A stretch of 64,000 bases of DNA from contig NC_087065.1 in assembly GCF_963678635.1 (NCBI RefSeq), forward strand, positions 14,390,019 to 14,454,018, written 5' to 3'. This DNA comes from Symsagittifera roscoffensis. Taxonomy: Eukaryota > Xenacoelomorpha > Acoela > Convolutidae. This document shows, piece after piece, positions 43,538 to 54,430 of the stretch; position 1 is the stretch's first letter; each line of letters starts with the position of its first letter. A program made the position numbers and the translations under genes. A model generated the notes under the pieces. That model ran no database searches and had not been told where the DNA came from. It worked only from the letters and a program-made list of their open reading frames with translations.

Positions 43538-43865
43538 GTGAGCAATTAAATGATCAATCAGGATCTAGAAAAGAGGTCATGAATGTCACACTTGTCAGTT
43601 TCACCTTAACTTCGTTAAAATTTATTTAAAACAGTCAGATAAAAAGATTTTGATCCTAAAATTTATTAAAATCAATCGGTCTCTAAAATTGTGGAATTCG
43701 ACTTAAGATTGGACACTCCAAACTTTGGATCTATTTCTAAGATCGTTATTCAGTTGTTCGTGGTCACCCTTCCTTCTTACCCAGGACCTTAATAACATAA
43801 CACATAACATAACACAACACACATTACCTACTTTAGTCTGACACCCTCTTGCATGTCACCTCAAC
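43538..43865 (-). other. GR2 spacer between pol and accessory block, with candidate 3' splice site
   Basis: Non-coding. The acceptor CTCTTTTCTAG/ATCC has its AG at 43565-43566 on the minus strand, about 70 nt before the ATG of gene A. The downstream word TGATTGATCA is shared with GR1. The remainder is little conserved except ATGTGTTATGTTATT. Confidence 0.55.
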
Positions 43866-45599
43866 TCAGCCTATACTTAAGTAATATTTCATATGTAAGT
43901 ATACTTGTATAATAGTATCAGAGAAGATTACGTGTATGAGCGCGTACAGTTCTCGAGGATGAGGTCGTCCTCTGTTCGGGTCGTACACTGGAAGCGAAAG
44001 CTGCTTCACATCCCTTTCCACGAGGAAGTCTCTCAATCTCGTCAAGGACAAGACTAGGTTTTCCGGGTCTACGTTTGCACCAGCTGCTTTCTTTTCCGTC
44101 GCCCGTGTCACTAAGAAACATAGGTATTTTCCCGGTATCTGTGACGCCGCCGGAGGCAAGGCTGCTACGCACCCTATTCTTGGTCTTTGCTTCCAAAGGA
44201 TTTCTATGTTTTTATATTCTCTCCTAAAATCTGCTGCTAACGCTGTCTTAAAACTCATGTCTGCTGTGATTGCTATTGCACATGTTCTATCCGTGAGTAT
44301 GAAATCGCTGTCTGTTAGTATTATGCTACTTGAATATTCATTTGGTAAGTTAAAATATGACTCAACTACCCTCCCTATGTCAGGTTTCTTAGGTTCTTCG
44401 CATGTTTCTGCTTCCAAGTCTCCTTTCTCTCTTGCTATTCTTAATTTTTTTATTAATAAATTTTCAGTGTGGGTAAGTTCTACCCCCAATCCCCGGACAA
44501 AAATATCCATCGACGTCCCCGTCGATCGCATACCGGGTATAAAATCAAGATTGAAGGCCGGAATTAGTAGTCGCCCCTCCTGGGCAGCCCAGGAAGGATC
44601 TTCTCGTTCGGATTTCATGTTTTTTATGCTTTCACGATCTACATCTTGAATCGTGACACTGGTCTCCTTTGGGTCCGACGTCATTTCGTTCAGCAATTCC
44701 AAGACACGCAGATTTGTCAAGTCTTGTTCATATGACTGCTGTTGCTCGTCGTCGAATTCTACCTCGGGTTTCGACCGGTTATCGACCCAGTCATCGTCGT
44801 GATCATTGACTATGTCAATGTCCTGTGACACAGTTATTTCTTCTAGACCCACTACTTCTTCCCCTAACTTCTTTAGGTCTATTCTGTCCACTACAAAATT
44901 GTCGCCGTAAGGGTTATATTTCTTCTTGGATCTTTTCCTGTCATTCCGACGAGTCTGTATCGTGAACGGAAGATCCGGTTCCAAGTTCCTCCCTTTGTTC
45001 AGGGTCCTGTCTTCCTCTGCGTAGGGTAAATTTTCATCGTCCGCTTCAATCCCGTCATTTGGGTCCAGGTCCAGTGGTGTACTTGTTCCTTCTTCTATGA
45101 CCTCATTTACATCGTTCTTTTCCCTGGTGCCCTTCTCATTGACCTCACAAGCAGGTTCCATCATTAGATAATCCCCTTCTTCCATGTCTGCAGGTATACA
45201 CCAGTCTTCTCTCGATGGATTGTGTGGCTTAATGTTTTCGTAATGAGCGGCTCGGCCAGTACTCAGTCTATAAAAGCGTCCCTCCTGGTGCACCTCCGTA
45301 ATCATGAAGGGTCCCCTCCACTTTTTTAAAAGCTTTTTTGTTCCTTTCGGTGGTATGACAGTCTGAAATACCCATACGTAATCTCCTACCGAGTAAGCTT
45401 TTGCACCAGCTGCTTTCTTATCAAATCTTTTCCTCTGCCTTGCCTGTGCTTGCTGAGTATTTTGTGTACACAAGTCGTTCAACTCTTGCTGACGTCTAAT
45501 TAAATCCCTCACATAGACCTGTGGTGACGACTTCTTCCCCTCATACTCTGGGTAGAAGAAAGTCAAGGGCAAAGACTTCTCGTGCCTGGTCAGCATCAT
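43866..45599 (-). CDS. pol: GR2 pol C-terminus: integrase tail (GPY/F-like), linker, macro-like domain
   Basis: 577 undamaged codons. Residues of about 60-120 (AYSVGDYVWVFQTVIPPKG, KKWRGPFMITEVHQEGRFY) form the GPY/F-like end of integrase that binds DNA. An acidic linker of about 270 residues follows. From about residue 412 the macro-like module reads SIILTDSDFILTDRTCAIAI, ADMSFKTALAADFRREY, GKYLCFLVTRAT, LTRLRDFLVERDVKQLSLPV and ALIHVIF. The module ends the frame, as in GR1. Being fused to integrase, it would reach the same particle and the target chromatin, where ADP-ribosylation occurs; that role is inference. Confidence 0.72.
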   Translation of the reverse strand: MMLTRHEKSLPLTFFYPEYEGKKSSPQVYVRDLIRRQQELNDLCTQNTQQAQARQRKRFDKKAAGAKAYSVGDYVWVFQTVIPPKGTKKLLKKWRGPFMITEVHQEGRFYRLSTGRAAHYENIKPHNPSREDWCIPADMEEGDYLMMEPACEVNEKGTREKNDVNEVIEEGTSTPLDLDPNDGIEADDENLPYAEEDRTLNKGRNLEPDLPFTIQTRRNDRKRSKKKYNPYGDNFVVDRIDLKKLGEEVVGLEEITVSQDIDIVNDHDDDWVDNRSKPEVEFDDEQQQSYEQDLTNLRVLELLNEMTSDPKETSVTIQDVDRESIKNMKSEREDPSWAAQEGRLLIPAFNLDFIPGMRSTGTSMDIFVRGLGVELTHTENLLIKKLRIAREKGDLEAETCEEPKKPDIGRVVESYFNLPNEYSSSIILTDSDFILTDRTCAIAITADMSFKTALAADFRREYKNIEILWKQRPRIGCVAALPPAASQIPGKYLCFLVTRATEKKAAGANVDPENLVLSLTRLRDFLVERDVKQLSLPVYDPNRGRPHPRELYALIHVIFSDTIIQVYLHMKYYLSIG

Positions 45600-45661
45600 A
45601 TGTGGGCTAACTCCGGTGGTGGATGTTGTGTGCTATTGTAAGCTCCCATCACTTGTGGAAC

Positions 45662-46661
45662 TTATCTGTCCCAATGGGTCATGTACCTGGAACAATATAC
45701 CCTCAGCATCGACACTAACGTTCGATTCTGTCTTTCCACTAAGCCATTTGTCTGTGGATGGTATGTCGTGGAGTGAGCTTGAGCAACTTGAGAGCGTCTC
45801 ATTAGCTCTTTCGTGAGTTCTCCTACGAAAGCTGTTCCGTTATCCGATTGAAATGTCATCGGACAACCGTGTCTCGCTATCCACGTATTGATCAGGTGGT
45901 CGCACGTCTCTTCCGCCGAGGCAGCTATGCAGGACACGGCCTCTGCATACTTCGTGAAGTGATCTATCATTACCAATACCTGATTATAACCATTGTCTGT
46001 TATGCATATCTTTTGGTGATTTATCAGCACCACCTCGTTGAATTCAGACGACTCGATCGATTGCAAGGGAAATCGCAGTTTCTTGGATCCTTGATCTGAT
46101 GGCATGACAGACATGCTGTTACCTACTTCTCGCAAGCCTTTTTCATTCCAGGCCACTCAAAGCGCTTCAGGATCCTCTGATACACTTTGTCGATCCCCTG
46201 ATGGCCCATCTGATCATGCAACCTGAACAAGAGTTCTGTCTCAGTACAAGAGTTCTGAACAAGAGTTGCGTTATACTTGTATAGGACTTTGTCTTCATCT
46301 CTTCTCTTGCAAGCCACAATCCCGTCCTTGTTCAAGTATAACCTTCCCTCTTTCTGCATGAAATACTGTTTCAAGATACGGTAACCTCTTCTTCAAGGTC
46401 CCCTTTTTCCGGAGAACCATTCTCGATCCACCTTTTCAGGTTGCTTGTCATGCGGTCATTTCTCTGCGCCCTTAGAAGATCCGAGAGTCTGTATCTTGCC
46501 TCCAAGTACGTCTTCATGACCCTCATCTGACTATTCAGCTCACTGGGCCAATGCGTATCCTCTTCCATCTTAACGCAACAGATCTTTGCCAATGGCTGTG
46601 TTTCTTGTTCGAAAGGCTGAAGATCAGTCCTGAATACCTCTTTTTGCGGCAATAGACTCAT
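45662..46661 (-). pseudogene. pol: GR2 integrase, zinc finger and catalytic core, frameshifted
   Basis: 46371-46661 and 46123-46374 give the N-terminal part with FRLHDQMGHQGIDKVYQR. 45662-46156 holds the core: VVLINHQKICI (the first Asp of QIDH in GR1 is Asn here), TFQSDNGTAFVGELTKE and NGLVERQNRTL. A frameshift near 45640 separates the core from the tail. Loss of the first catalytic Asp means this copy would not integrate on its own. Confidence 0.82.
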
Positions 46662-47262
46662 CGAACGTTTCGATACCGCTATTGTCTCCAGATCATCCGC
46701 TGCGTTATCAAAGACTCTTTCACCTGGTATGAGTTAGCGATCACTATCAGGGTCCTGGTATACCTCTCTATCCAGACCCCTTGCTCGAGTTTCCACTAGT
46801 AGTGTGTGGATTGCTAATTCTGACAGTTCCGATCCTGAGCTCGAGTTCATGTCTGAGTACGTTTAAATTCTTGAGTTTCGGGAGTTGTCATATGTTAAAG
46901 AGTCTGCGACGGAGTCTGCACCACCTCCTGGGTCAGTTATGTGCTTTCTTCTCATCTATCTGAACTCCCCGGACAAAACTTTGTTCTCCAGGTCCTGCTT
47001 GCCATCAGGAATTTCCTCATCTACATCAGACTCCCCGGACAAACTTCCTTGTCCCGGGTGTTGATCTTGTACTCGCTGGCTCTTTCATTGTTCGTCTCCC
47101 CGGACAAACAATCTTGCACCAGGTTTCGTTCTACCTTTTCACCTTCTTTATCCTGGTCCACAAAGGTAACGGTTTTCCTTCGCGTATTGCTCCCCTGTTC
47201 TTTCCGTCCGTAAGAAGTACTGGTTAAAACCTCGTGTGGTATTGAGTATACTAGGTGCTGAA
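46662..47262 (-). pseudogene. pol: GR2 RNase H-integrase linker
   Basis: Broken acidic and Ser-rich frames such as 47021-47362. The plus strand shows CTCCCCGGACAAA three times (46963-47110), the complement of the TGTCCGGGGAG word of GR1. No enzyme motif. Confidence 0.5.
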
Positions 47263-48384
47263 CTATTGTCCTACAATCCCTCTCGTTCTCTTCATGTTGT
47301 CGTCTGACGGCATGATCTTCACCTTCCCCCTGACTGTCAGTGATGCCACTGCTGCTGTCCACTCGGGGTCATCTCTGGTCACTTCTCTTTCTAACAATCC
47401 ACCCAGCATCCGCATCACTTGCCGTGTGATCTGCACCGTTTTATCCAATAATGAGAGGCTGTTTATGTTCATGCGAGAGAGTTCTTGCTGGACCAGGTTT
47501 GAGCGCAGCAACAGATCCAAGGGGACCGGGTCCCCCTTGGATAGGATCTTTATCTCGGCTGCTTTCTCTACAGGTAACTCAGGATGTCCTGGAATTGGAT
47601 GTCCAGACTTGTCCAACCATCTCGTTAAGGGAAGCGCTTCATAAGTGGCTTTGTCCAGAAACGAGAATCCTTTCTTTATTTCTGCCTGATTGGCTTGCTT
47701 CTGTTCCAATCTTTCATAGAACTCAGTTTTCTTGCTGAGGCTGTCAGCATTCTGGTGTTTATCACGCATCCTGTGCTCTATTATCATGTGGTAGCCATCC
47801 AATCTTACTATCCATCTACCAATATAACTCTGATCCATCGAGTAGGTCTTCAACCAGGATAACGCTCTGTTGTCTACGCGTAACTTAAAGGGAGCGCTCC
47901 CCAAGTATGCGCGGTATTTTTCCACAAATGTGACCACTGCAAACATTTCTGCTTTTGGTGCACCATATTTCATCTCAGTGTCACTCAAGACCTTGCTGCC
48001 GTATGCAATGGGACGGAGAACCGTTCTTCCATTCCATTCTTGCTCCTGATGCAATATTCCTGAGATGGCTACTACCGATGCGTCTGTGTCAAGAACATAC
48101 ATACACTTTTCTTTAGGCATGCCTAGCACTGGCGCTTCGCACAGTTCCCGCTTTATGTTCTCGAAGGCAACTTGTGCTCCATCGTTCCATTCAAACTTTT
48201 TCCCTTTGTTGCGCATCAGATTCTGCATCGGATACACCTTGTCTGCATATCCTTTTATGAACTCACGGTAATAGTTGGCAAACCCTAGGAAGCTCATGAG
48301 CTGTGTGTCCCTTCTGGGAGCCTTCCATGTCAACACAGCTTCTACCGCTTCCGGCTCCGGCCTGAAACCCTGCCTGTCCACCAT
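47263..48384 (-). CDS. pol: GR2 RT thumb and RNase H
   Basis: 373 codons: SFLGFANYYREFIKGYADKV (RT thumb), LDTDASVVAISGILHQEQEW, KYGAPKAEMFAVVTFVEKYR and KLRVDNRALSWLKTYSMDQ (RNase H Asp, Glu, Asp), then the EHRMRDKHQNADSLSKK end. The final 110 residues are the linker. The best-preserved RNase H of the window. Confidence 0.85.
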   Translation of the reverse strand: MVDRQGFRPEPEAVEAVLTWKAPRRDTQLMSFLGFANYYREFIKGYADKVYPMQNLMRNKGKKFEWNDGAQVAFENIKRELCEAPVLGMPKEKCMYVLDTDASVVAISGILHQEQEWNGRTVLRPIAYGSKVLSDTEMKYGAPKAEMFAVVTFVEKYRAYLGSAPFKLRVDNRALSWLKTYSMDQSYIGRWIVRLDGYHMIIEHRMRDKHQNADSLSKKTEFYERLEQKQANQAEIKKGFSFLDKATYEALPLTRWLDKSGHPIPGHPELPVEKAAEIKILSKGDPVPLDLLLRSNLVQQELSRMNINSLSLLDKTVQITRQVMRMLGGLLEREVTRDDPEWTAAVASLTVRGKVKIMPSDDNMKRTRGIVGQ

Positions 48385-49233
48385 TCTTCCCAGTTACTTG
48401 ATTGAATCCCTAAGGATTTCACATTTTGATGGTTTGCACATCAAACCTGCTCTTTTCATGCATCCAAAGACCTCATCGAGCCGATCAATGTGGTCTTCCA
48501 GGGTCATCCACGTAACACATCACAAGATTCCCGTACTTCTTTGTCACTCTGGTCAAAGCATGAGCCATCAGTCTTTGAAAAGTGGCCGTTGCATTGCACA
48601 AGCCGAAGGGCATCCTCTTTCACTGGTACAACCCCAATTCACACGCGAATCCAATCTTTTTTCTATTCTTCTTCCGCAGAGGGACTTGCCAGAATGCAGA
48701 ACCCAAGTCCAATGTGTTGAAGAACTTGGCATCACCAAGTTTAGAGAGGCTCTCGTCTATTCGCGGTATCGGGTACGCAATACTGTTACCGCGTTCAAGT
48801 AGCGAAAGTCGCAACAAAACCTAAGCTGCCCCCTTTCTTTTTCACCATTACTACCCCGCAAGCCCATGGCATTTTCGAGGGTTCTATCATGTCGCACTCG
48901 AGTAACATTTCTATTTCCGCTCGGCACGCTTCCGATTTATGTGGTTCATTCGTCTTGCGCCTTCCCTATAGGGAACGGCGCCTCCTCAAGTTAGTTTTTG
49001 TGTTCGACGAAGTTACAGCAACTGATATCCGCCTTATGTTTTGAAAACACATCCGCGTTCCGATTTAAAACCTCCCGTAGTAGCTCGAAATCTCCCTCGC
49101 CTATTTTCCCTTTTAAGTGTTCTATCTCTGGAAAAAACGGTTTGTCAGACTCTAGTTCATATGACGAGGGGTGTTCCGGAAAATTCGAGCAGCTCGATAA
49201 GCCGTCGACCGTGTCGGACTTCATTGAAAACAA
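48385..49233 (-). pseudogene. pol: GR2 reverse transcriptase palm, multiply frameshifted
   Basis: Frame 48991-49233 is the start (GLSSCSNFPEHPSSYELESD to NRNADVFSKHKADI). A short piece at 48620-48817 has YPIPRIDESLSKLGDAKFF and LDLGSAFWQVPLRKK. The catalytic CYVDD can be read in another frame at about 48510. At least four slips break the palm, so this copy encodes no RT. Confidence 0.8.
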
Positions 49234-49251
49234 TTTATGAATAGATTTTAA

Positions 49252-50337
49252 TTAATTAATTCTTTTTAAAATTTTCTCTTTTTTGGCATGATAAGGACAG
49301 TCTTTCACACTAAATTTCTTCAAGTTCTGTGTCTCTTCATAGTCGGTCCTCATCGGCAAAGCGTAACCAAGCTTCTTTCCACGCTGGATTGAAACCGTGG
49401 TGTCCAGTGTGTTCAATAACACACTGACACACAGTCCGTTTCGCGTTACCGAGAAGCTCCGGCCTAAAATCACTTTGACTATTTGGAGCTTTGACTCCAA
49501 ATCTATGAAAATCACAGAGCTTTGACTATTTGGATTCGGTACCAAACAAACCTGTTTACTATCACTTAACGAATTTAAATTTCTCATCCTGAAAATTGCT
49601 ACTACTGCTTGTCCCGGCTGTAGTTTAACTTTTCTGTCTAAAAAAATTGGTACCTTGGTTTCGTCTGTTATTATCCTATTAATTGGTTTCTTAACATACT
49701 TCCGATCCGGGTTCCTGATCCTTATTAGACCGTTGCTCAAGTCGATCATCACGTCAAAATTCCTGATGAAATCTCCGCCCAAGATGAATTGGTCGGCGTC
49801 GTCCAAATTCTGTACCACCAGGAAGCTCATCCAAAGATCCCGTCCCCCCATGTGGTAAACCGTTATTGGTGTTCTTCGGGCTACGTAAATCGCTCCACGA
49901 TTGGCGGCGGCCAGTCGTAGATTAGTTGGAATTAGATCTTCCCTCGTGAAGCCCATTCTTTCCCGAGTTTTTATCGGCATCACACTCACTACCGATCCTG
50001 TGTCCAGAAGCCCTGTGACTTCGATTTTCTTTCCGTTGGTGTCGAGCAGATGTGCGGTCCCATCTGCTTCGTACCCAATGTGTACTGCGTCTTGTTCCAT
50101 CATGGCGTCATGGCCTATCCTGCGGACTTTGAGTTCCTCTTCACCCAAATAGATCTGCCCTATTTGGTCACTATCTGTTGTCACATAAGTCCTAGTGTAA
50201 CTACTGATTCCATCCACGTTCAGCATCACCTGATACGGCCCATAGACTTCCACGTAGCGTCCATGAAGCTTCTTTATGCGAGGGCCACCCGTTGTTAGTA
50301 GTGCTCGCACAGCTCTTGACTCAGTGCGTGGCTCCAC
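49252..50337 (-). CDS. pol: GR2 aspartic protease region of pol
   Basis: 361 codons in one frame. It includes VTGLLDTGSVVSVMPIKTRE (catalytic DTG), NLRLAAANRGAIYVA, SFLVVQNLDDADQFILGGDF and the linker PIFLDRKVKLQPGQAVVAIF. GR1 has the same text split by a TGA and two frameshifts. It ends 19 bp before the RT frame 48991-49233. Confidence 0.85.
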   Translation of the reverse strand: MEPRTESRAVRALLTTGGPRIKKLHGRYVEVYGPYQVMLNVDGISSYTRTYVTTDSDQIGQIYLGEEELKVRRIGHDAMMEQDAVHIGYEADGTAHLLDTNGKKIEVTGLLDTGSVVSVMPIKTRERMGFTREDLIPTNLRLAAANRGAIYVARRTPITVYHMGGRDLWMSFLVVQNLDDADQFILGGDFIRNFDVMIDLSNGLIRIRNPDRKYVKKPINRIITDETKVPIFLDRKVKLQPGQAVVAIFRMRNLNSLSDSKQVCLVPNPNSQSSVIFIDLESKLQIVKVILGRSFSVTRNGLCVSVLLNTLDTTVSIQRGKKLGYALPMRTDYEETQNLKKFSVKDCPYHAKKEKILKRIN

Positions 50338-50355
50338 TTGCCTCAGATAATCTGC

Positions 50356-51916
50356 TTATGTGTCCAAATGCCTCCAAGTGAACTCCGGTGGTTCACTCAG
50401 ACTTTTGATTACCTTGTGTCCTGCTACCGAGATTATTGACTGTATTTTGCTTCCTTGCGGCACCATGCCGAATATCTGACCGGAGATCACATTAAGTTTT
50501 ATGCTCAAACTGCTTGGTGCCTTTGTCTCTTCGACTTCTGTCGCCTCGAAGGTATTCAGTTTCTCCTGTAGTTTCTCGATTTTCAGTTCGAGTTTCACTT
50601 TTTGTTCGATCTCTTTTGTCACCAGTTCCTGCTGCACTCTATTTAGAAGATCCCTTGCGGCTGCCCTGTAATCAATCTTGAAGTCATCGGCCGCAGTCAC
50701 TGGTTCCGATTCGCATGTCTCTTCAGTTACCGCTTGCCTTTTCTTCGTCGCCAGCTCTTGTGGTTTGTCTTTTCTGCGTGCCTCCGCTTCACTCAATAGG
50801 CAAGCCTTGCTGGCTTTCACTCCTGATAAAGCTTCCTCATGCCTTGGTTGCTTGATGTCTGCTACAGCATCCCAGAATTGCGGATAATCCGATTTAAAAT
50901 GACCTTCCAAGTTGCAAAAGAAACACCTAATTTTGCAATTTTGCAATTACTCCCATCATGAAATTTTCATGATCAACCTCTGACGCATCTTCGTCCTCGA
51001 GGCTAAAGCCTATTGCATTCATGCCCTGTTTGTAAGTTGGGAATGCTGACACATGATGGTCCGTTGAACTGCAATTGCCACAAGAGCGTCTCTTGTCCAT
51101 ATCATCCCTCGGTTTGTACCAGTTGTTCCCTTGGTTTGCTGGTCCGTTGTTAAAACTGTCATAATTATTCTTATAATATCCAGATCTCGAAGGAGGTTTC
51201 AGCAAAAGATATTCTTTTGACTTGAGCCTCAACTCCTCCGGTGTTGGCGCATTGGTTGATAGTGGTGTGTAATGCGTTGCTAGCATTGTTCGAAGTTCAT
51301 CATTCTTCACACCATCGATGAATTTCGAGGATACTGCCAGGTTCATCCTTCTGCTTGACTCATCCGGTTGGCTGCGTCTTCTCAGCATTTCCAAGTCGTC
51401 TAGGAACTTGTCTATCGTTTCATCTTCTCGTTGCCTCCGTTTCTCGAAGCGCATCATTGCCTGGTGCCCCTGCACCCCTGATCCAAAGCGATTTAACAAG
51501 ATTTCGAAGATTTTATCAGCTGTTTCTCGCTGATATTGCTTCTTGGCCATGACACAGCTCAGGGCTGTCCCTTCCAAGTTACTGGTGAGCGCACTGCATT
51601 CTTGTCTTTCCGATAAATCCTCTTCCTCGAAATGGAGTCTCATCACCTCTATCCAGGTATCAATACAGCCATCAGATTCGTCTTTGTAGCATCTTGGTTT
51701 CTTGAAGACTCTTCTGGACTTCTCACTGCGTTCATTGGTTCTGGATAACCTCGTCAGGAATGTCTCCAAAGACCTGTTCAGGGGTTCAAATGCTGTGGTC
51801 ATTGCCGTAGCATCTCTCGAGTGCCCCGCCTGAGTATCATCGCACCATGTTAAGGGCTCTGTATCCGGTGCATCCCTGCAATCCGAATCGCCGTAACTGT
51901 TTCCCCCTTGGCCCAC
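50356..51916 (-). pseudogene. gag: GR2 Gag capsid and nucleocapsid region, frameshifted
   Basis: 50927-51916 has FEPLNRSLETFLTRLSRTNE, CIDTWIEVMRLHFEEEDLSE and the first knuckle CGNCSSTDHHVSAF. 50356-50946 has the second knuckle CFFCNLEGHFKSDY and a coiled-coil stretch reading towards the protease (LNVISGQIFGMV). In both knuckles the fourth zinc ligand (Cys in GR1) is replaced, by Phe and Tyr. Gag-to-protease reading seems to have been a single frame ancestrally. Confidence 0.78.
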
Positions 51917-51940
51917 ATGACTGCTCCCTGGGCTCGCATG

Positions 51941-53495
51941 TCACCTGTTACCAGAATCACTTCTCCCAGTCGCATGTGTGCCTTGCGTCGGTCGTTCGTT
52001 TGAGGTCTGTCTGTTCCCCGTTGAACTTGCTCTACTGTTTGGGCCCCATGTTCTAGTATCCCTTGTGGCATAGCCTGATGAACTGCCCCTACCTCTAGTG
52101 GATCCATATGTCCTCCTCCTTTGATGGTCATTGAAGTTCACCTTCAGCTCCCTGCTGGGACCTTCCGAGTTAGGTCCCCCTCCTTTTGGTCCACTCTTGC
52201 TGCCTATTAGCCCGTCCAACCTATCCATGATAGCCTGAAATCGCCTCTCATTCATCGCATCTATCTTTGTGTCAAGAGTCCCAAGAGACTGCTCTTGCTG
52301 AATTCTTAACTTCTCCATGTCGTCTCTTAAGCGTAACTCTTCTGTTCCGCTTCTCTTGTTCTTCGTCGGTTCTTTCCTTCAAGCGTTTGTGCTCGTCGTT
52401 TCTTTCCTTCAAGCGTTTCTCGCTGCTACCTACTTCTTGTCTATTGCGGTTTGTTTCTTCCCGCAGACTTTCTCTTTCAATGTGGACTGCTCTTTCTAGC
52501 TCACTCATTCTTATGGACATCTGTTCATTTTGTTCTCCCACACTGCCCACTATGTTGTTCAAGGTTTCTTCTAATGATGCCACGTTTTCTACTAGTGGCG
52601 TCACTAGTGGCGGTATCACCCCGTCGATCCCAGGTAGCTTCGTGCTGGTCGAGATTCGGGCTTTGATTCTCTGCCTCGACGTCTTTTCATTATCCCTCTC
52701 AGGATCCGCCGATGCGTTGCCTAGCCCCATGTTTCTATTCTCCCCAGTTCGCGTCTCTGTATTTGTCATACTGGTAAGATCTCTTGACTGGCCTGATGTG
52801 TTTCCATTTTTGCTTATCGTTCTCACCACATCAAATTTGTCCATGGTTCCAGTCCCTCTGTCGGTGTACGCCTCATTCTCCTGGGTCGAACTATTGAGGC
52901 TGACTTGAGATCCAAAGTCCACTTGCACCTCATCGTACTCTTCTTCCTCCTGGGATTCACCTTCATTTCCTGTGCCCACTCCCTTGGTGAATGGAAAGAT
53001 GTTTCCGAAAGTGTTCTTCATGCTTTCTGAGAACGATGAGGACGTTGCCTGTTTCTCCGTCAAGCCTGCCATCATGGTGTTGTCTGTGGGAGATCTTCTA
53101 GTTGCCACAATTTCAGTAGAGATGTCGGACAGTTCCGACATTTCCTCTCGGTCCAGTGTCCCGGTGGAAGTGGCAAAATCTTGACCTTGTTCTACCGGAG
53201 TAGATTCACTCGCCAGCCTTCTGTCTCTCCCCTCCGGTCCATGTATTTCCTGGTTCTCATTCATGGCCTTGTCCGGATGGAGCTCCACTGCTAGCATAGC
53301 TTTTCGCTCTTCTGAGGACTTCTGACTCCTGGTTTCAACCATTCTGCCTGAAACCGTATCCCCTTTGTCGGTCCGGGTTTGTGTGATGCGTTCCACAAAA
53401 GGGTCGGTCATTGCTTTTCTTTGCTTTTTAGGTATGAATTTGCCAGAGCTATTACCTCGTTTAGGTATTATTGACTTGTCTAGACTCATATTCAT
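51941..53495 (-). CDS. gag: GR2 Gag N-terminal extension, coiled coil and Gly/Arg-rich part
   Basis: 52272-53495 (407 codons) starts at ATG: a charged, Ser/Thr-rich N-terminus, then a long coiled coil near residues 300-395 (HIERESLREETNRNRQEVGS; KERNDEHKRLKERTDEEQEK). A slip near 52300 leads to 51941-52318 with AMNERRFQAIMDRLDGLIGS and an Arg/Gly/Ser-rich tract. GR1 keeps only the last part of this extension. It probably helps Gag assemble or bind RNA. No enzyme motif. Confidence 0.6.
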
Positions 53496-53919
53496 TTTGT
53501 CACTTCTTACTATCTATACACTCAGCTCGATTGTTAGTGTCCTTTTGATCTGAATACTGATAATAGTAACACAACACAATAAATTCTAAAAGTTTCTATT
53601 AAATAGTGACCACGAATCCTTGTATGTTATCACGGCACAGCGTATTTACAACTTATTCACTTATTCACAATAATCGATTATTAGTCGTAAGATTTGAGAA
53701 CTAGCACAGTATGATGATATCAGTCAATTTAAAAGATAGTGTATTCACTACCCAATCAAGCACAAACTGTTGATTTAAAACCAGATATAACAAAATAAGA
53801 ATATCTCTATGAAAAACGTATGTGTATTGTACTTTTAGTCGGTCGCAGTACAATAGTCGAACTTGTTTTATAAAGAAAGAGCTTTCCCTGCTTGGTGCTG
53901 CACCAAAAAGACAAAACTT

Positions 53920-54181
53920 GAAGGCAGTAATTTTCTCAAGTGGGCGTCTATTGCACCCACTGAGTCCTGTGTTACCTATGTGCCTTCGGACTGCTCGAGC
54001 TAGACCTACTAAAATCCTCAGGGCAGTCACTTTTCTCAAAAACTTTTTCGGATTTCAATCCATACCAATGAGTTACAAACTCTAGACTTAGTGTCACGAA
54101 TATCCGAGTTTGGACATGTTTTGTTTTGGTCTGGTATTTTTTTAAAGGCAAGTTACCAGTGCAGTCACTGGTTCCTAGCCT
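53920..54181 (-). repeat. GR2 leader: two structured hairpin units
   Basis: Unit at 54146-54181: outer AGGC/GCCT around CCAGTG...CACTGG. Unit at 53920-53987: outer GAAGGCA/TGCCTTC with GTAA/TTAC around AGTGGG...CCCACT. Centres are about 210 bp apart, close to the 186 bp spacing in GR1. Stem sequences differ from GR1 while the nested layout is the same. Confidence 0.6.
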
Positions 54182-54244
54182 GTCTCTTAATAACCTAACA
54201 CCTCTCACTATTATCTTTTCTACTATTTGCCTAAGTCCTTTAAT

Positions 54245-54430
54245 AAAATAATGCCCCTCCGGGTTGACAGAAACAGTACCCCTCCGGATCGGCAAAAATA
54301 GGAACCCTCCGGATCGGCAAAATTGAGACCCCTCCGGTTTGGGATCCCTCTGGGTTAGCAAATGTAAGACTGTCCGGATTGGGACCCCTCCGAATTAGGA
54401 AAAAAATGTATATTTTGACCCCTCCGGATT
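54245..54430 (-). repeat. GR2 leader array of CCCCTCCGG motifs
   Basis: Degenerate units around ACCCCTCCGGATCGGCAAAA, the complement of the GR3 25 bp units. About seven units are recognisable. Confidence 0.75.

Noticed and set aside
54245-54430. CRISPR-like array (also 63630-63879)
   Set aside because: Units are directly tandem with no unique spacers, in a eukaryotic retroelement leader.
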